The notes under the pieces are model-generated. The model made no database searches. It saw nothing but the letters and a program-made list of their open reading frames with translations, and was not told where the DNA came from. This document shows, piece after piece, positions 10,727 through 19,246 of a stretch of DNA of 52,385 nucleotides; the first letter of the stretch is position 1; each line of letters starts with the position of its first letter. The position numbers and the translations under genes are program-made. Origin of the DNA: DAIOXA01 sp050949165 (GTDB lineage: Bacteria; Bacillota; Proteinivoracia; UBA4975); the NCBI GenBank assembly GCA_050949165.1, contig JBMNFF010000022.1, positions 1 through 52,385 of the forward strand, given 5' to 3'.

Positions 10727-11842
10727 TCACTGCAGAAGTCTGATATACCACTGGACCAACCGCGCCCCCTCTGCTTCCCAGTTGAGTTCCCGCAAGACCG
10801 CCTGGCGGCCATTCTTGCCCATTTCCTGCGCCCGCTGAGGATTCTCTTTGAGGAATTGCAGGGCCCGGGCGATGGCCTCGTCATCATTGGGATCGACAGC
10901 GATGCCGCAATCGTGCCTGGTCACGAACTCCTTCCAGACCGGGAAGTCAGAACAGAGGATGGGAATTTCGGCATACATGTACTCGAAGAACTTGGTCAGT
11001 TCCTTTTTTTTATAGTGCTCGGTGGGCGGGAACAGGGCCAAACCTGCCAGCCACCTGTGGTTGAAGTATGCGTCCTCAATCTGTTCCCGGGGGATGTAGC
11101 GATCGATGCCGGTAATTTTGAGCCTGTCAGAGTTGGCGGCTGCGATTCGAAACACCTCATCGGCAATAGGCCGGGAACATTTCCCGATGAATTCCACCGC
11201 TATCTTCTGGTCCAGTTCAGGCAGGCGGGCGTGAATATAGGCGCCCCGTTCGGGGGTGACATTGCCGGTGTACAGCAATCTGTTCCGCTCCCCGCCGCCG
11301 GAAGGGCTTATCTCTCTGGGGGTGAGGAGGGGATAGTTCAGTATGCACTGGCCCCTGGGAAACTTCTCCCGATAGTATTTCTCGGCAAGGCAGAGCTCAA
11401 AATTCTTAGTAAGGAGATTGGTGGCCGTCCGGTATGCCAGGGCGGCCAGCGGCGCCAAAAAACCGGGTAGGTATTCCTTCTGCTGCATCGCCGTCTCATA
11501 GTCTTCGTGGATATCGTAGATTACAACGTTATTCCCTGTCTTGAGCTTGCGCCCGACGGTGATCAGCTCGGGATCGTGGAAATGGTAAATTTCCGCCTTC
11601 AGGGCCTTGGCCTCCCGGTACGCCAGCTTGCGGGTTTTGGTCAGCCTCTCCCTGCGGTTGGCCGGCCTGGGCAGCAAGATGACCTTTACGCCATCCTGAG
11701 GGGTAAAGTCGCTGCCGTCATCCGGGATAATCAGGGTGACGTCGAAGCCGGCCTTGGCCAGAGTCCGGCACTGCTTGTGGTAGATGCGGGGATCGTGGGG
11801 AGAGTGGACGGTGGATAGGTGGACGATTCTTTTGGGGTGCAT
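10727..11842 (-). CDS. Glycosyltransferase, family 4-like (last gene of the polysaccharide operon)
   Basis: The product has 371 residues. The N-terminal Rossmann half begins VHLSTVHSPHDPRIYHKQ and contains HFHDPEL and YDIHEDYE. The C-terminal half has LFPPTEHYKKKELTKFFEYM followed by GIPVICSD-like AEIPILCSDFPVW, the usual sugar-nucleotide-binding region of GT-B enzymes (glycosyltransferase group 1). I chose the ATG at 11842 because AAAGGAGG lies 10 bases upstream; a longer frame running back to 12097 overlaps the flippase gene and has no such site. It likely adds a sugar to the lipid-linked polymer at the cytoplasmic membrane face. Sugar and linkage cannot be read from sequence. It follows murJ by 50 nt. 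Confidence 0.85.
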   Translation of the reverse strand: MHPKRIVHLSTVHSPHDPRIYHKQCRTLAKAGFDVTLIIPDDGSDFTPQDGVKVILLPRPANRRERLTKTRKLAYREAKALKAEIYHFHDPELITVGRKLKTGNNVVIYDIHEDYETAMQQKEYLPGFLAPLAALAYRTATNLLTKNFELCLAEKYYREKFPRGQCILNYPLLTPREISPSGGGERNRLLYTGNVTPERGAYIHARLPELDQKIAVEFIGKCSRPIADEVFRIAAANSDRLKITGIDRYIPREQIEDAYFNHRWLAGLALFPPTEHYKKKELTKFFEYMYAEIPILCSDFPVWKEFVTRHDCGIAVDPNDDEAIARALQFLKENPQRAQEMGKNGRQAVLRELNWEAEGARLVQWYIRLLQ

Positions 11843-11892
11843 GGCGTATTGGCCTCCTTTGGGGATGGGAAACTTGGGAGGGCTGGGTAGTC

Positions 11893-13491
11893 TTAAGGCT
11901 GAGTTCTCTTGGGCAGGAATCTCGCCTTCAGTTTCAGGGCCAGGTCCAGGGCCTCCTGCATGGCGGAGATTTTCATGACCCAGGCCAGGGCGAAATAGAT
12001 GCCGGCGCTGAGGGCGACGATGGCGCAGGTGTACAGCAGCCGCCCCAGGAAGGCCTCGGGAATGTATGGCCGCACCAGCACATAGGCTACCAGACAAACT
12101 GCCGCCATGGCCAGGGTGGCCAGGACAGCCTTGCCCATATCTCCGAGGATGCGCTTATCCAGCAGCCGCCCCTTTGCTTTGGTCAGTCTCAGGTACATGA
12201 AGACGCCTGAAGTCGCGGTGGCCAGGGCGGTGGCCAGGGCCAGGCCGCCGTGGGCAAAAAAGCGAATCAGGATGAAGTTCAGCACGACGTTCATAGACAC
12301 GGAAATCACCATGGCCAGCAAGGGCGTCCTTGTGTCCTTGATGGCGTAATGGCCCTTGATCATCAGCATGTGCAGCATGGTGGCCAGGAGCAGCGGGCTG
12401 TAGAAGCGCAGGGCATAGGCGGTGGCCACAGCCGCCTGTTGGTCAAAGCTGCCCCGCATGAAAATCAGCTGGGTGATGGGCAGGGCCAGGATGGCAAAGC
12501 CGGCGGTGATGGGCAGCAGCAAAAAGGTCAGGATGTTCAGGGCGTTGCCCAGGGCTGATCGGTACTGCTGCCACTGCCCATTATTGGCGTGGGACACTAT
12601 GGTGGGGTAGAGGACGATGACCACCGTGGAAATGAGCAGCCCTGTGGGCAGCCCGTTGATGCGGACGGCGTAATTGAGATAGGAAATGCTGCCTTCGGCC
12701 AGGCCCGAGGCAAAGATGCGGTCGGTCATGGTCTTGACCTCTCCCGCCAGGCTGCCCAAGAGGACAGGGGGCAGGAGCAGGGCCATTTCCCTGAGTCCAT
12801 CGGAGACCTTGTCCCGGATGGAACCGCCCATTCTGACCCTGGCCAGCCAGGGCAGCAGGACAAAGAACTGAACGCCCACGCCGATAAAGGTCCCCCAGAC
12901 CAGGGCGTAGATGCCCATGCTCCCGGCGAAGAGAGCGCTGAAGGCCATGATAGACAGGCTGTAGGGAATGCCCACGGCGCCGGGGACGAGGAAGTTGCGG
13001 TTGACGTGAAGGACGGCGGTGCCGATGGCGGAGAAGAGCCGGAAGAAGATGATGAAGATGAGGATGCGAAGCATTCCCGCCGCCAAAGCTATGGCCTCGT
13101 CGGGAAATTGAAGGGCGAACAAGCGGACGGCCAGGGTGGTGTTGAGGAAAACCGGCACGATAAAGACCAGGACGCAGGCCGCCAGACCGGCCAGGGCAAA
13201 TTTCCAGACCAGGGCCTTATCCCTGCCCAGGGTGCGAAAGCGGTCGTAGACGGGGACAAAGACGTTGTTGATGGAGCTGCTGACGGCCAGAAACAGCACC
13301 GAAGGTATGGTCATGGCCACCAGGTAGGCGTCGGTGTTGACATCGGCGCCAAAAAAGTAAGCCTGGGTCATTTCCCGGGCAAAGCCGAAGAACTTGCTGA
13401 TAATGGTCAGGACCATTAGGAAAACGGCGGATTTGACCAAAGTGCTCTTGGCATTGCTTTGGGCAGAAATATCGTTCAACTGGGTTTCCAT
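11893..13491 (-). CDS. murJ: MurJ/MviN-family lipid-linked oligosaccharide flippase
   Basis: This 532-residue polytopic membrane protein of the MATE/MOP superfamily has about 14 hydrophobic segments. The N-terminus has the family pattern (KFFGFAREMTQAYFFGA, then DAYLVAMTIPSVLF). MurJ moves lipid II across the membrane; homologues inside polysaccharide clusters move other undecaprenyl-linked saccharides. Its place in this operon, without a Wzx-type flippase, suggests it exports the locus polymer, though a role in lipid II is not excluded. The ATG at 13491 has GGAAAGGGG upstream; an upstream in-frame extension to 13644 overlaps the preceding gene and is unlikely to be used. Gaps are 23 nt to the GNAT gene and 50 nt to the following GT. 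Confidence 0.87.
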   Translation of the reverse strand: METQLNDISAQSNAKSTLVKSAVFLMVLTIISKFFGFAREMTQAYFFGADVNTDAYLVAMTIPSVLFLAVSSSINNVFVPVYDRFRTLGRDKALVWKFALAGLAACVLVFIVPVFLNTTLAVRLFALQFPDEAIALAAGMLRILIFIIFFRLFSAIGTAVLHVNRNFLVPGAVGIPYSLSIMAFSALFAGSMGIYALVWGTFIGVGVQFFVLLPWLARVRMGGSIRDKVSDGLREMALLLPPVLLGSLAGEVKTMTDRIFASGLAEGSISYLNYAVRINGLPTGLLISTVVIVLYPTIVSHANNGQWQQYRSALGNALNILTFLLLPITAGFAILALPITQLIFMRGSFDQQAAVATAYALRFYSPLLLATMLHMLMIKGHYAIKDTRTPLLAMVISVSMNVVLNFILIRFFAHGGLALATALATATSGVFMYLRLTKAKGRLLDKRILGDMGKAVLATLAMAAVCLVAYVLVRPYIPEAFLGRLLYTCAIVALSAGIYFALAWVMKISAMQEALDLALKLKARFLPKRTQP

Positions 13492-13514
13492 GGGACAACC
13501 CCTTTCCAGTGCAC

Positions 13515-14534
13515 TTAGAATGTATCTGTGTCGCCCATGGTTATGTACCAGGGAGCCTGCTCCAGGGAGACAGGGGACAGATAGCGGGTGACAAAGGTAA
13601 TGCTCAGTCGCTTGGGCAGAAAAGCCCGGCTGGACAGGGTCCATTTGTGGGCAGGATGGGAGTACCAGATTTTCAGATGGCTGGCCCTATGGTTTCGGTA
13701 CCACTGCAGGGCGCCGTCGAGGAGGTGGGCGAAGAGCCGCCGGTCATGATTCAGGACCAGGTAGTCCGCCACCTCTCCCACGCCGTTGCCGCTGAGGGAG
13801 AGGACGGCATAGCCCACCAGGCCGTCCCCATGCCAGAGATGCATGAACCTGTATGTCTTATGGGGATTGGGATATTTGGCAAACCGCCACTCCAAATGGC
13901 CATGGGTGCGGTCCTGGGCCACCAGGTCCGTCCCCGAAAAGGTCTGGAAAAAGAGAGCGTCTATATGGGGGCTGGGAGCAGTCTCTACGGTCAGGGAATA
14001 TCCCTTGGCTGCCGGGACCACCTGGGAAACGGGCAGCACCGGGGCGGCGTAGCGCGGCCGCTTCTCCCGCTTAAACGCCTTGGACAAGTTCAACACCCTG
14101 ACAGCTGTAACTATATCCCGCTCTTTGCGGGCGCCCTGGCTAAGATTGCCGGGCAGGGAATTTTGATTGGGGAAGTTGTACAGGACATTGATCTGGCGCT
14201 GGCTCAGCTCTTCGACGCTCATCTGGAGGAGCCCGGTGAAAATCCCCCTCCCCCGATAATCCGGATGGACCATGGTGTCCCCACCTTGGGCCCCCGCATA
14301 CCAGTTATCCCTGTAGAACACCCTGCCGGGGAAGAGGGAGCGGGCGCCAACCAGCCTGTCCCCATCCTTGGCGACAAAGATCATGCAGTGCTCATGGTCC
14401 ACCTGATGGGGGTTGTCCTGATATTTCCAGGCGAAGAGCTCTTCAGACATTTCCTTGCCGAAGACGGCCCGGAAAAGTTCCAGATGTTGTTTCCCATCCC
14501 GGGCCAGGTCGAGTTTGCCGTAGGTGATGGACAT
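13515..14534 (-). CDS. GNAT-fold acyltransferase-like protein
   Basis: The 339-residue product has in its N-terminal half the acetyl-CoA-binding motif of GNAT enzymes (VHPDYRGRGIFTGLL, matching Q/RxxGxG/A), preceded by the beta strand GAQGGDTM. The C-terminal half (about 190-339) looks like a second, degenerate GNAT-like domain, as in FemX-like and cell-wall-modifying acyltransferases. Position between the deacetylase and MurJ suggests that it acylates an amino sugar of the polymer before export. The substrate is unknown. AGGAGG about 10 bases before the ATG supports the start. Confidence 0.75.
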   Translation of the reverse strand: MSITYGKLDLARDGKQHLELFRAVFGKEMSEELFAWKYQDNPHQVDHEHCMIFVAKDGDRLVGARSLFPGRVFYRDNWYAGAQGGDTMVHPDYRGRGIFTGLLQMSVEELSQRQINVLYNFPNQNSLPGNLSQGARKERDIVTAVRVLNLSKAFKREKRPRYAAPVLPVSQVVPAAKGYSLTVETAPSPHIDALFFQTFSGTDLVAQDRTHGHLEWRFAKYPNPHKTYRFMHLWHGDGLVGYAVLSLSGNGVGEVADYLVLNHDRRLFAHLLDGALQWYRNHRASHLKIWYSHPAHKWTLSSRAFLPKRLSITFVTRYLSPVSLEQAPWYITMGDTDTF

Positions 14535-14625
14535 GGGGGGCGCCTCCTTGCTTAGGTATATATTTCTCTTTGCGCAGGGTTTTTCCTCCAGCCCCTGCGG
14601 CAGGACCTTCCAGGCGGTCCTGAAA

Positions 14626-15495
14626 TCACTTTGTATATTCCCTGGCTGCGGCTTTGCCCAGCCTTACCACGTCCCTGATAAAGCTGCGCCAGTGCCTTGC
14701 CTTCTTCAGGGTCGGGTAAATAGGGGGCTGCTGGGCCGCCGCCTCTGCCAGCTGGGGCAGTTCTCCGCCCGGAACGGCGAGGAATGGCTCCCAAAAGCAG
14801 TTCTCATTCAGCACTGCCAGGGCCATGGTTCTGCGCAGCACCAGGAAGGCGTCAGTCGTCTCCCGGTTGACGCTGGCCCTGTATCCCTCCAAGCCCAAGC
14901 GGATCTGCTCCTCGCTTCTTGTGATATAAGCGACTTCAGCATCCTCGCCGGGCCACAGAGGCGAAAAGGTGGCATAGAACAGGTACTGGGCCCCGGGATA
15001 AGGCCGGCTGAGGGCCGCCCGGGCCAGAGCCCGATGATCGGGATGGTAATCGCCAAACCAGGGCGCGATTATCGCCTGAGGGTGAACTTGCAGAGTGAGC
15101 TCCGCCACCGCAGCGGCCAGGCCGGAGCTGTTTTCCAGATTGCCGTCCTCCAGCCCCAGGAAAATTGCCTCAGCCCCCAGGCGCTCAGCCGATGCCTGGG
15201 CCTCTCCCCTTCTGCTTCCTCCCGCCCCGGTGCTGTATGCACTGCCGTCGGTGGCATAGGCAATGGTCACACGCTTTCCCTGCTCGTGCAGCAGACTTAG
15301 TAGGAGTCCCGCTCCGAAGACCTCGTCGTCGGGGTGGGGGGCCAAGACCAGGACATTATCCCAAGCGGGTTTGAGGACGGCGAGGCCGACCCGGGGAAGG
15401 TATTGGCGTATTCTCCTCGCCCCCGCTCCAGTCAGGTAGCGGGCGCCTGCCAGATCTCCGCCTTTCCTGAGCAAATTCAGTACTGTCTCCCTCAT
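14626..15495 (-). CDS. LmbE/PIG-L-family N-deacetylase
   Basis: The 289-residue product carries the zinc-binding motif APHPDDE (residues 52-58) and the second metal ligand motif HPDH near residue 155, the signature of N-acetylglucosamine-type de-N-acetylases (GlcNAc-PI, mycothiol and bacillithiol pathways, polysaccharide modification). In this operon it most likely removes an acetyl group from a GlcNAc-containing intermediate, exposing an amine. The first bases overlap the end of the upstream GT4 gene (ATGA), a sign of translational coupling. The GNAT-like gene follows after 91 nt and could re-acylate the amine with another group (inference). Confidence 0.87.
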   Translation of the reverse strand: MRETVLNLLRKGGDLAGARYLTGAGARRIRQYLPRVGLAVLKPAWDNVLVLAPHPDDEVFGAGLLLSLLHEQGKRVTIAYATDGSAYSTGAGGSRRGEAQASAERLGAEAIFLGLEDGNLENSSGLAAAVAELTLQVHPQAIIAPWFGDYHPDHRALARAALSRPYPGAQYLFYATFSPLWPGEDAEVAYITRSEEQIRLGLEGYRASVNRETTDAFLVLRRTMALAVLNENCFWEPFLAVPGGELPQLAEAAAQQPPIYPTLKKARHWRSFIRDVVRLGKAAAREYTK

Positions 15496-16685
15496 GCTCT
15501 CACCTGAACGACGGCCTTGTACACATCCAGCAGGTTCCGGGCGCTCCGCTCCCAGGTGAATGCGGCGGCCACCTCCTGGCCCTTCTGCCCCAGTTTGCCG
15601 GCGACTTCCGGGTCCAACAGCTCGGATATCTTCCCGGCCAGGTCAGCGGCGTCTCCATGGGTCACCAGCCTGCCCACGGCGTTTTCCTCCAGCAGCGGGG
15701 CGATTCCCTCGCCCTCGGTGGCGATCACCGGCAAGCCGGCGGCCATGGCCTCCAGGTAGACGATGCCAAAGGACTCGTCCTTGCTGGGCATGGAGAAGAC
15801 ATGGCTGTTGGCGTAGAAAGCGCCCACCTTCTCCCGGGGCTGGTAGCCGGCGAAGATGACCCGGTCCGCCAGGTCCAGGGATTTGACCTCTTCTTCCAGA
15901 TTCCTGCGATAGGCCCCGTCCCCCACCAGGAGGTAGACCAGCTCCGGGTGCTTTTCCCGGAGGATGTGCAAAGCCTGGATATTGTATTGGAACCCCTTCT
16001 CCCGCTCCAATCTGCCTACGCTGAGGAGGACCTGGGCGCCGCGAATCTTCTCCTTGATGTCCCGGGGCAGGTCGGCAGGGGGCAGGGGGTCCAGGCCGTT
16101 ATGCACCAAGTGGAGTCTGGCGTCCTCGACGCCATGCTGCCGGGCCAGGGCCTGCATCTTGGCGCTGGGGACCACCACCGCCGCCGCCTGGGCCAGGGTA
16201 TCCTGGACAAGGCGCTTCAACTTGGCGCTCCAGTTGACGATCTTTTGCAGCTCTTGTCCGTGCAGGGTCAGGACCAGGGGCAGGTTCAGCTCCTCGGCCA
16301 GCCTGGCAGCCGCCCAGCCGTCGGGATAAGCCACCTGGGCATGAATGAGGTCGTAGGGCCTTTCCTGGTGCCGTTCCAGAACCAGCCCCTTGAGGGCGTA
16401 ATAATAATTTAACCCCGAGAGCTCAAAGAGCGCGGCTCCGGGGGTGCGGATAATCCTGGGATATACCACATCCACCCCCTGGTAATTATCCTGCCGGGGC
16501 GTCTCGTGGAAGCGGCGCCATTTATCCTTCAGCACGTACAGGGGAAAGGGCGCCAGGGCGGTGGGCGCCATCACCTGCACTGCACAGCCCTGCTCCTGCA
16601 GGGCCTTGACTTGGGAGTGCACAAAACTTCCGTATACAGAATCCATCCGGGACGGGTAAATGTGGGATATCATCAGGACGCGCAC
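15492..16685 (-). CDS. Glycosyltransferase, family 4 (GT-B fold)
   Basis: The product has 397 residues if started at the GTG at 16685, which gives the classic N-terminus V-R-V-L-M-I-S-H-I-Y-P just after the stop of the upstream gene; an in-frame codon at 16724 would overlap that gene. It has LHGQE and VVVPSAKM in the N-terminal half. The C-terminal half has LSVGRLEREKGF and the donor-binding EX7E motif (ESFGIVYLE), followed by AAGLPVIAT. Such enzymes transfer a nucleotide-activated sugar with retention, here to the lipid-linked polymer in the cytoplasm. It overlaps the deacetylase gene by 4 nt. Confidence 0.88.
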   Translation of the reverse strand: MRVLMISHIYPSRMDSVYGSFVHSQVKALQEQGCAVQVMAPTALAPFPLYVLKDKWRRFHETPRQDNYQGVDVVYPRIIRTPGAALFELSGLNYYYALKGLVLERHQERPYDLIHAQVAYPDGWAAARLAEELNLPLVLTLHGQELQKIVNWSAKLKRLVQDTLAQAAAVVVPSAKMQALARQHGVEDARLHLVHNGLDPLPPADLPRDIKEKIRGAQVLLSVGRLEREKGFQYNIQALHILREKHPELVYLLVGDGAYRRNLEEEVKSLDLADRVIFAGYQPREKVGAFYANSHVFSMPSKDESFGIVYLEAMAAGLPVIATEGEGIAPLLEENAVGRLVTHGDAADLAGKISELLDPEVAGKLGQKGQEVAAAFTWERSARNLLDVYKAVVQVRA

Positions 16686-16686
16686 A

Positions 16687-18030
16687 TTACTCACCAACCT
16701 TTTGGCGATACTGCTGCCAGGCAAAGGCCAGGGCCAGTATTATCCAGTGGGGAAGGTAATCCAGGAAGCTGTTGGGCGACGTGGCAAGCAAGGGGAAAAT
16801 TGCCAGCACCAGGCTCAGGGCCTCCGGCAGCCACTTTTCCCTTCCCTGGGCTTGCTTCCAGCCCCTCCAGGCCGCCCAAATCAGGCTGGCAAAGAAGGCT
16901 AAGTAACCGCAGGCGACCAGGATGCCGTATTCGGTGGGCAGCTCAATCCACCAGTTGTGGGGGTTGAGAAATTCCATGGTATCGTAGACGGCGTAGGCAT
17001 CTATCCACGCTTCGAAGTTTCCGGCTCCCACGCCCATCCCCCAGGTTCGCAAGATGAAGATAGCCCCATTGCGAATCATGTTGATGCGAACGGCAATGGA
17101 GTTGTTGCTGACCAGGTAGTCGCCGCCCACGGGATTGAGGAGTTCCAGGTAGGCCTGGAGGATCTTGCCCAGCTGTTTGGCGACATAGCCGCGAACGGTG
17201 GGCTGGGTAAGGCCGAAGATCAGCCAGATGCCGACGACCATGAGCATCAGGGTTGCCAGGACCTTAAGCCGCTTTTCCCGGGGGGTGAGGAAGAGGGAAT
17301 AGATAATGACGGAAAGCAGCAAGGCGATGAAGTTAATCCGGGAACCGGTGACAAAGAGCAGGTAAATGCCGGCAAACAGCCCCAGACCGACAAAGATCCG
17401 GTTCTTCCTGGTGGGAAAGTACCGCCACCTGGCCAGGAGGAAGGGAATGCTCATGCTGATGAAGACGGCGAAATTGTTCTCATTGACAAAGACCGCCGTG
17501 GGCCGGTAGCTGAGGTGAGGCTGCAAACCGTGACTAAACCTGGAAATGGGAAGATGCAGGGTGGTCAGGTGTTCTATTGTCGCCAGGCCCACAAAGATGG
17601 CAAATGTGACCAGCCATATCTTGGCGGCCCGGTTGAGTTGTATCCTGTCATTAATAAAGAGGGGCGCCATGCCCACCAGGGACAGGCCGATAAACAGGTT
17701 AAAGGCATCCCTGGCGCCCTGGCCGGGATCCTTGGCCCAGAGCAGGGACAGGACGGCCCAGACCAGCCAGAGGCCGAGGAAAACCTGGCGCCAGTTCCTG
17801 GAAAGAAAGGTCCCGTCCAGACCCGGGCGAGGGCGGTTTACCAGCAGGGCCAGCGCCAGCAGCGCCCAGGTCGCCAGGGCAAAGATCCGGGCGGGAAAGA
17901 AGGAAACAGGGCCCAGGGGAATTCCACCCAGTGCAGGTCCCCAGAAGGCAAAGACAAAGAAGAGCAGGTATGAAGTTTGAGGGAATTTTTGCAGGTTGAG
18001 ATTGGGTTGAGTGGAGCGATTTATTTGCAC
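16687..18030 (-). CDS. O-antigen polymerase/ligase-like (Wzy/WaaL) membrane protein
   Basis: The 447-residue product has about 11-12 hydrophobic segments and a large extracytoplasmic loop at about 265-360. The loop has the family pattern around GSRINF and PHNWWIELPTEYG (Wzy_C/O-antigen ligase family). Family members polymerise lipid-linked repeat units or transfer finished chains, using the outer-face loop. Here it is the best candidate for the polymerase of the locus polysaccharide. The start is a GTG at 18030 with AGGAGG 7 bases upstream. Its stop is directly followed by the next GT start, so the two are co-translated. Confidence 0.85.
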   Translation of the reverse strand: MQINRSTQPNLNLQKFPQTSYLLFFVFAFWGPALGGIPLGPVSFFPARIFALATWALLALALLVNRPRPGLDGTFLSRNWRQVFLGLWLVWAVLSLLWAKDPGQGARDAFNLFIGLSLVGMAPLFINDRIQLNRAAKIWLVTFAIFVGLATIEHLTTLHLPISRFSHGLQPHLSYRPTAVFVNENNFAVFISMSIPFLLARWRYFPTRKNRIFVGLGLFAGIYLLFVTGSRINFIALLLSVIIYSLFLTPREKRLKVLATLMLMVVGIWLIFGLTQPTVRGYVAKQLGKILQAYLELLNPVGGDYLVSNNSIAVRINMIRNGAIFILRTWGMGVGAGNFEAWIDAYAVYDTMEFLNPHNWWIELPTEYGILVACGYLAFFASLIWAAWRGWKQAQGREKWLPEALSLVLAIFPLLATSPNSFLDYLPHWIILALAFAWQQYRQKVGE

Positions 18031-18091
18031 GTTTTTTCCTCCTTGTCATCGAGGGTGGTGAGAAGTCCCTCACCGGGGTCGGCTTCCTCGC

Positions 18092-19231
18092 CTACTGATT
18101 CTTCATTTCCACCCCGGTTGGCGTCCAGACGGCGGAATCCCGACCGGCAATGACCCGAACCAGCGCCTTGAGGGCGGCCCAGTTAATCAGGCAAAAATAA
18201 TAGGGCGCATACGCCGGCAGCAACCGGATCTTTAACCTGTTTAACACCGCACCCAGAAGTGCCAAGGCGTAAAAGCTTCCCTGCATGACCAGGATGACCC
18301 GATAGAAGGGGCGGCCCGCCAGGGCAATATTACTGCCCAGGGCCAGGATCATAAGCAGGGGACCCAGCCAGCGCAGGAGCTTGCGGGCGATGAACTGCAA
18401 GCTAAAGAGACCGACCTTAAAGGGATTGAGAACCTGGATATGGCTGAACAGACCCTTCCAGCCCCGGGAAATGATGCGCACCCGGCGCCGGGCCTCCACG
18501 GCCTCATCGACGCCGCCCGACTCCTGGGCTATGGCCCGGGGCTCGTAGGCGCTCCGGAAGCCCTGGAGGACCACCTGGAGGGGATGCTGGAAGTCATTGG
18601 CCGCCTGGGGGTTCATGGGCCTGTGCAGGTCCCTGCGCAGGGCGTAGAGGGCGCCGTTGAGCACCGTCAGGGTCGAGACCTTGGACTCAAACTGCTTGAT
18701 GGCCTTCTCATACCGCCAATAGGCGCCTTCGGCCCCCGCGTCGCCGGTCAGCTGCAGCTCGCCGCAGACGGCTCCCACCCGGGGATCGGCGAAATGGCGG
18801 ACCAGCTGCCGGATGGCGTCAGGGCGCAGCATGGAGTTGGCGTCGGTGAAGACGACGATTTCCGTGTCCAGCCGGGGGATGACCTGGTTGAGGGCCCCGG
18901 TCTTGCCCACCCGCCCCTGGACCACCTCCAGCTCCACGCCCTCCCCGGCATACTCAGCCACGATGTCATGGGTCTTATCTGTGGAGCCATCAGAAACCAC
19001 CAGAATTCTTAGCTTATCCCGGGGATAGTCCAGGGTCCGGCAGTTCTCCAGCCGCTCCCGGATAACGTCCTCCTCATTGTACACAGAGATGATCAGGGTC
19101 ACCGGCGGCGACTCCTCCCCGGCGGGGAGGGGCTCTGTCCTTTTCAGTTTAGCCAGCAAGCCCAGGAGCAGGGGGTAGCCGAAGTAGTGAAAGGCCAGGA
19201 GACCTGCTGAGAGCCAGAAGAGGATGGCCAT
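18092..19231 (-). CDS. Membrane-anchored family 2 glycosyltransferase
   Basis: The 379-residue product has an N-terminal hydrophobic helix, then a GT-A domain. The domain has LIISVYNEED and VVSDGSTDKT (nucleotide-binding), VFTDANS (metal-binding DXD-like) and a C-terminal RRRVRIISRG where processive GT2 enzymes carry Q/RXXRW. About three more membrane helices lie at the C-terminus. This is the layout of hyaluronan/cellulose-synthase-like and lipid-carrier GT2 enzymes. I chose the ATG at 19231 (GGGGAG about 8 bases upstream) over an in-frame GTG three codons earlier that would sit on the ribosome site. It follows ugd by 15 nt, so it may use UDP-glucuronate (inference). Confidence 0.86.
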   Translation of the reverse strand: MAILFWLSAGLLAFHYFGYPLLLGLLAKLKRTEPLPAGEESPPVTLIISVYNEEDVIRERLENCRTLDYPRDKLRILVVSDGSTDKTHDIVAEYAGEGVELEVVQGRVGKTGALNQVIPRLDTEIVVFTDANSMLRPDAIRQLVRHFADPRVGAVCGELQLTGDAGAEGAYWRYEKAIKQFESKVSTLTVLNGALYALRRDLHRPMNPQAANDFQHPLQVVLQGFRSAYEPRAIAQESGGVDEAVEARRRVRIISRGWKGLFSHIQVLNPFKVGLFSLQFIARKLLRWLGPLLMILALGSNIALAGRPFYRVILVMQGSFYALALLGAVLNRLKIRLLPAYAPYYFCLINWAALKALVRVIAGRDSAVWTPTGVEMKNQ

Positions 19232-19246
19232 TCGAGTCACTCCCCT

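Noticed and set aside
9640..10743. Plus-strand ORF of 367 codons over pgi
   Set aside because: Antisense to a clear pgi gene; no recognisable motif.
11843..12097. N-terminal extension of the last glycosyltransferase frame into murJ
   Set aside because: The ATG at 11842 has AAAGGAGG at the right distance, and the extension is Arg/Gly/Pro-rich antisense-like text overlapping murJ in another frame.
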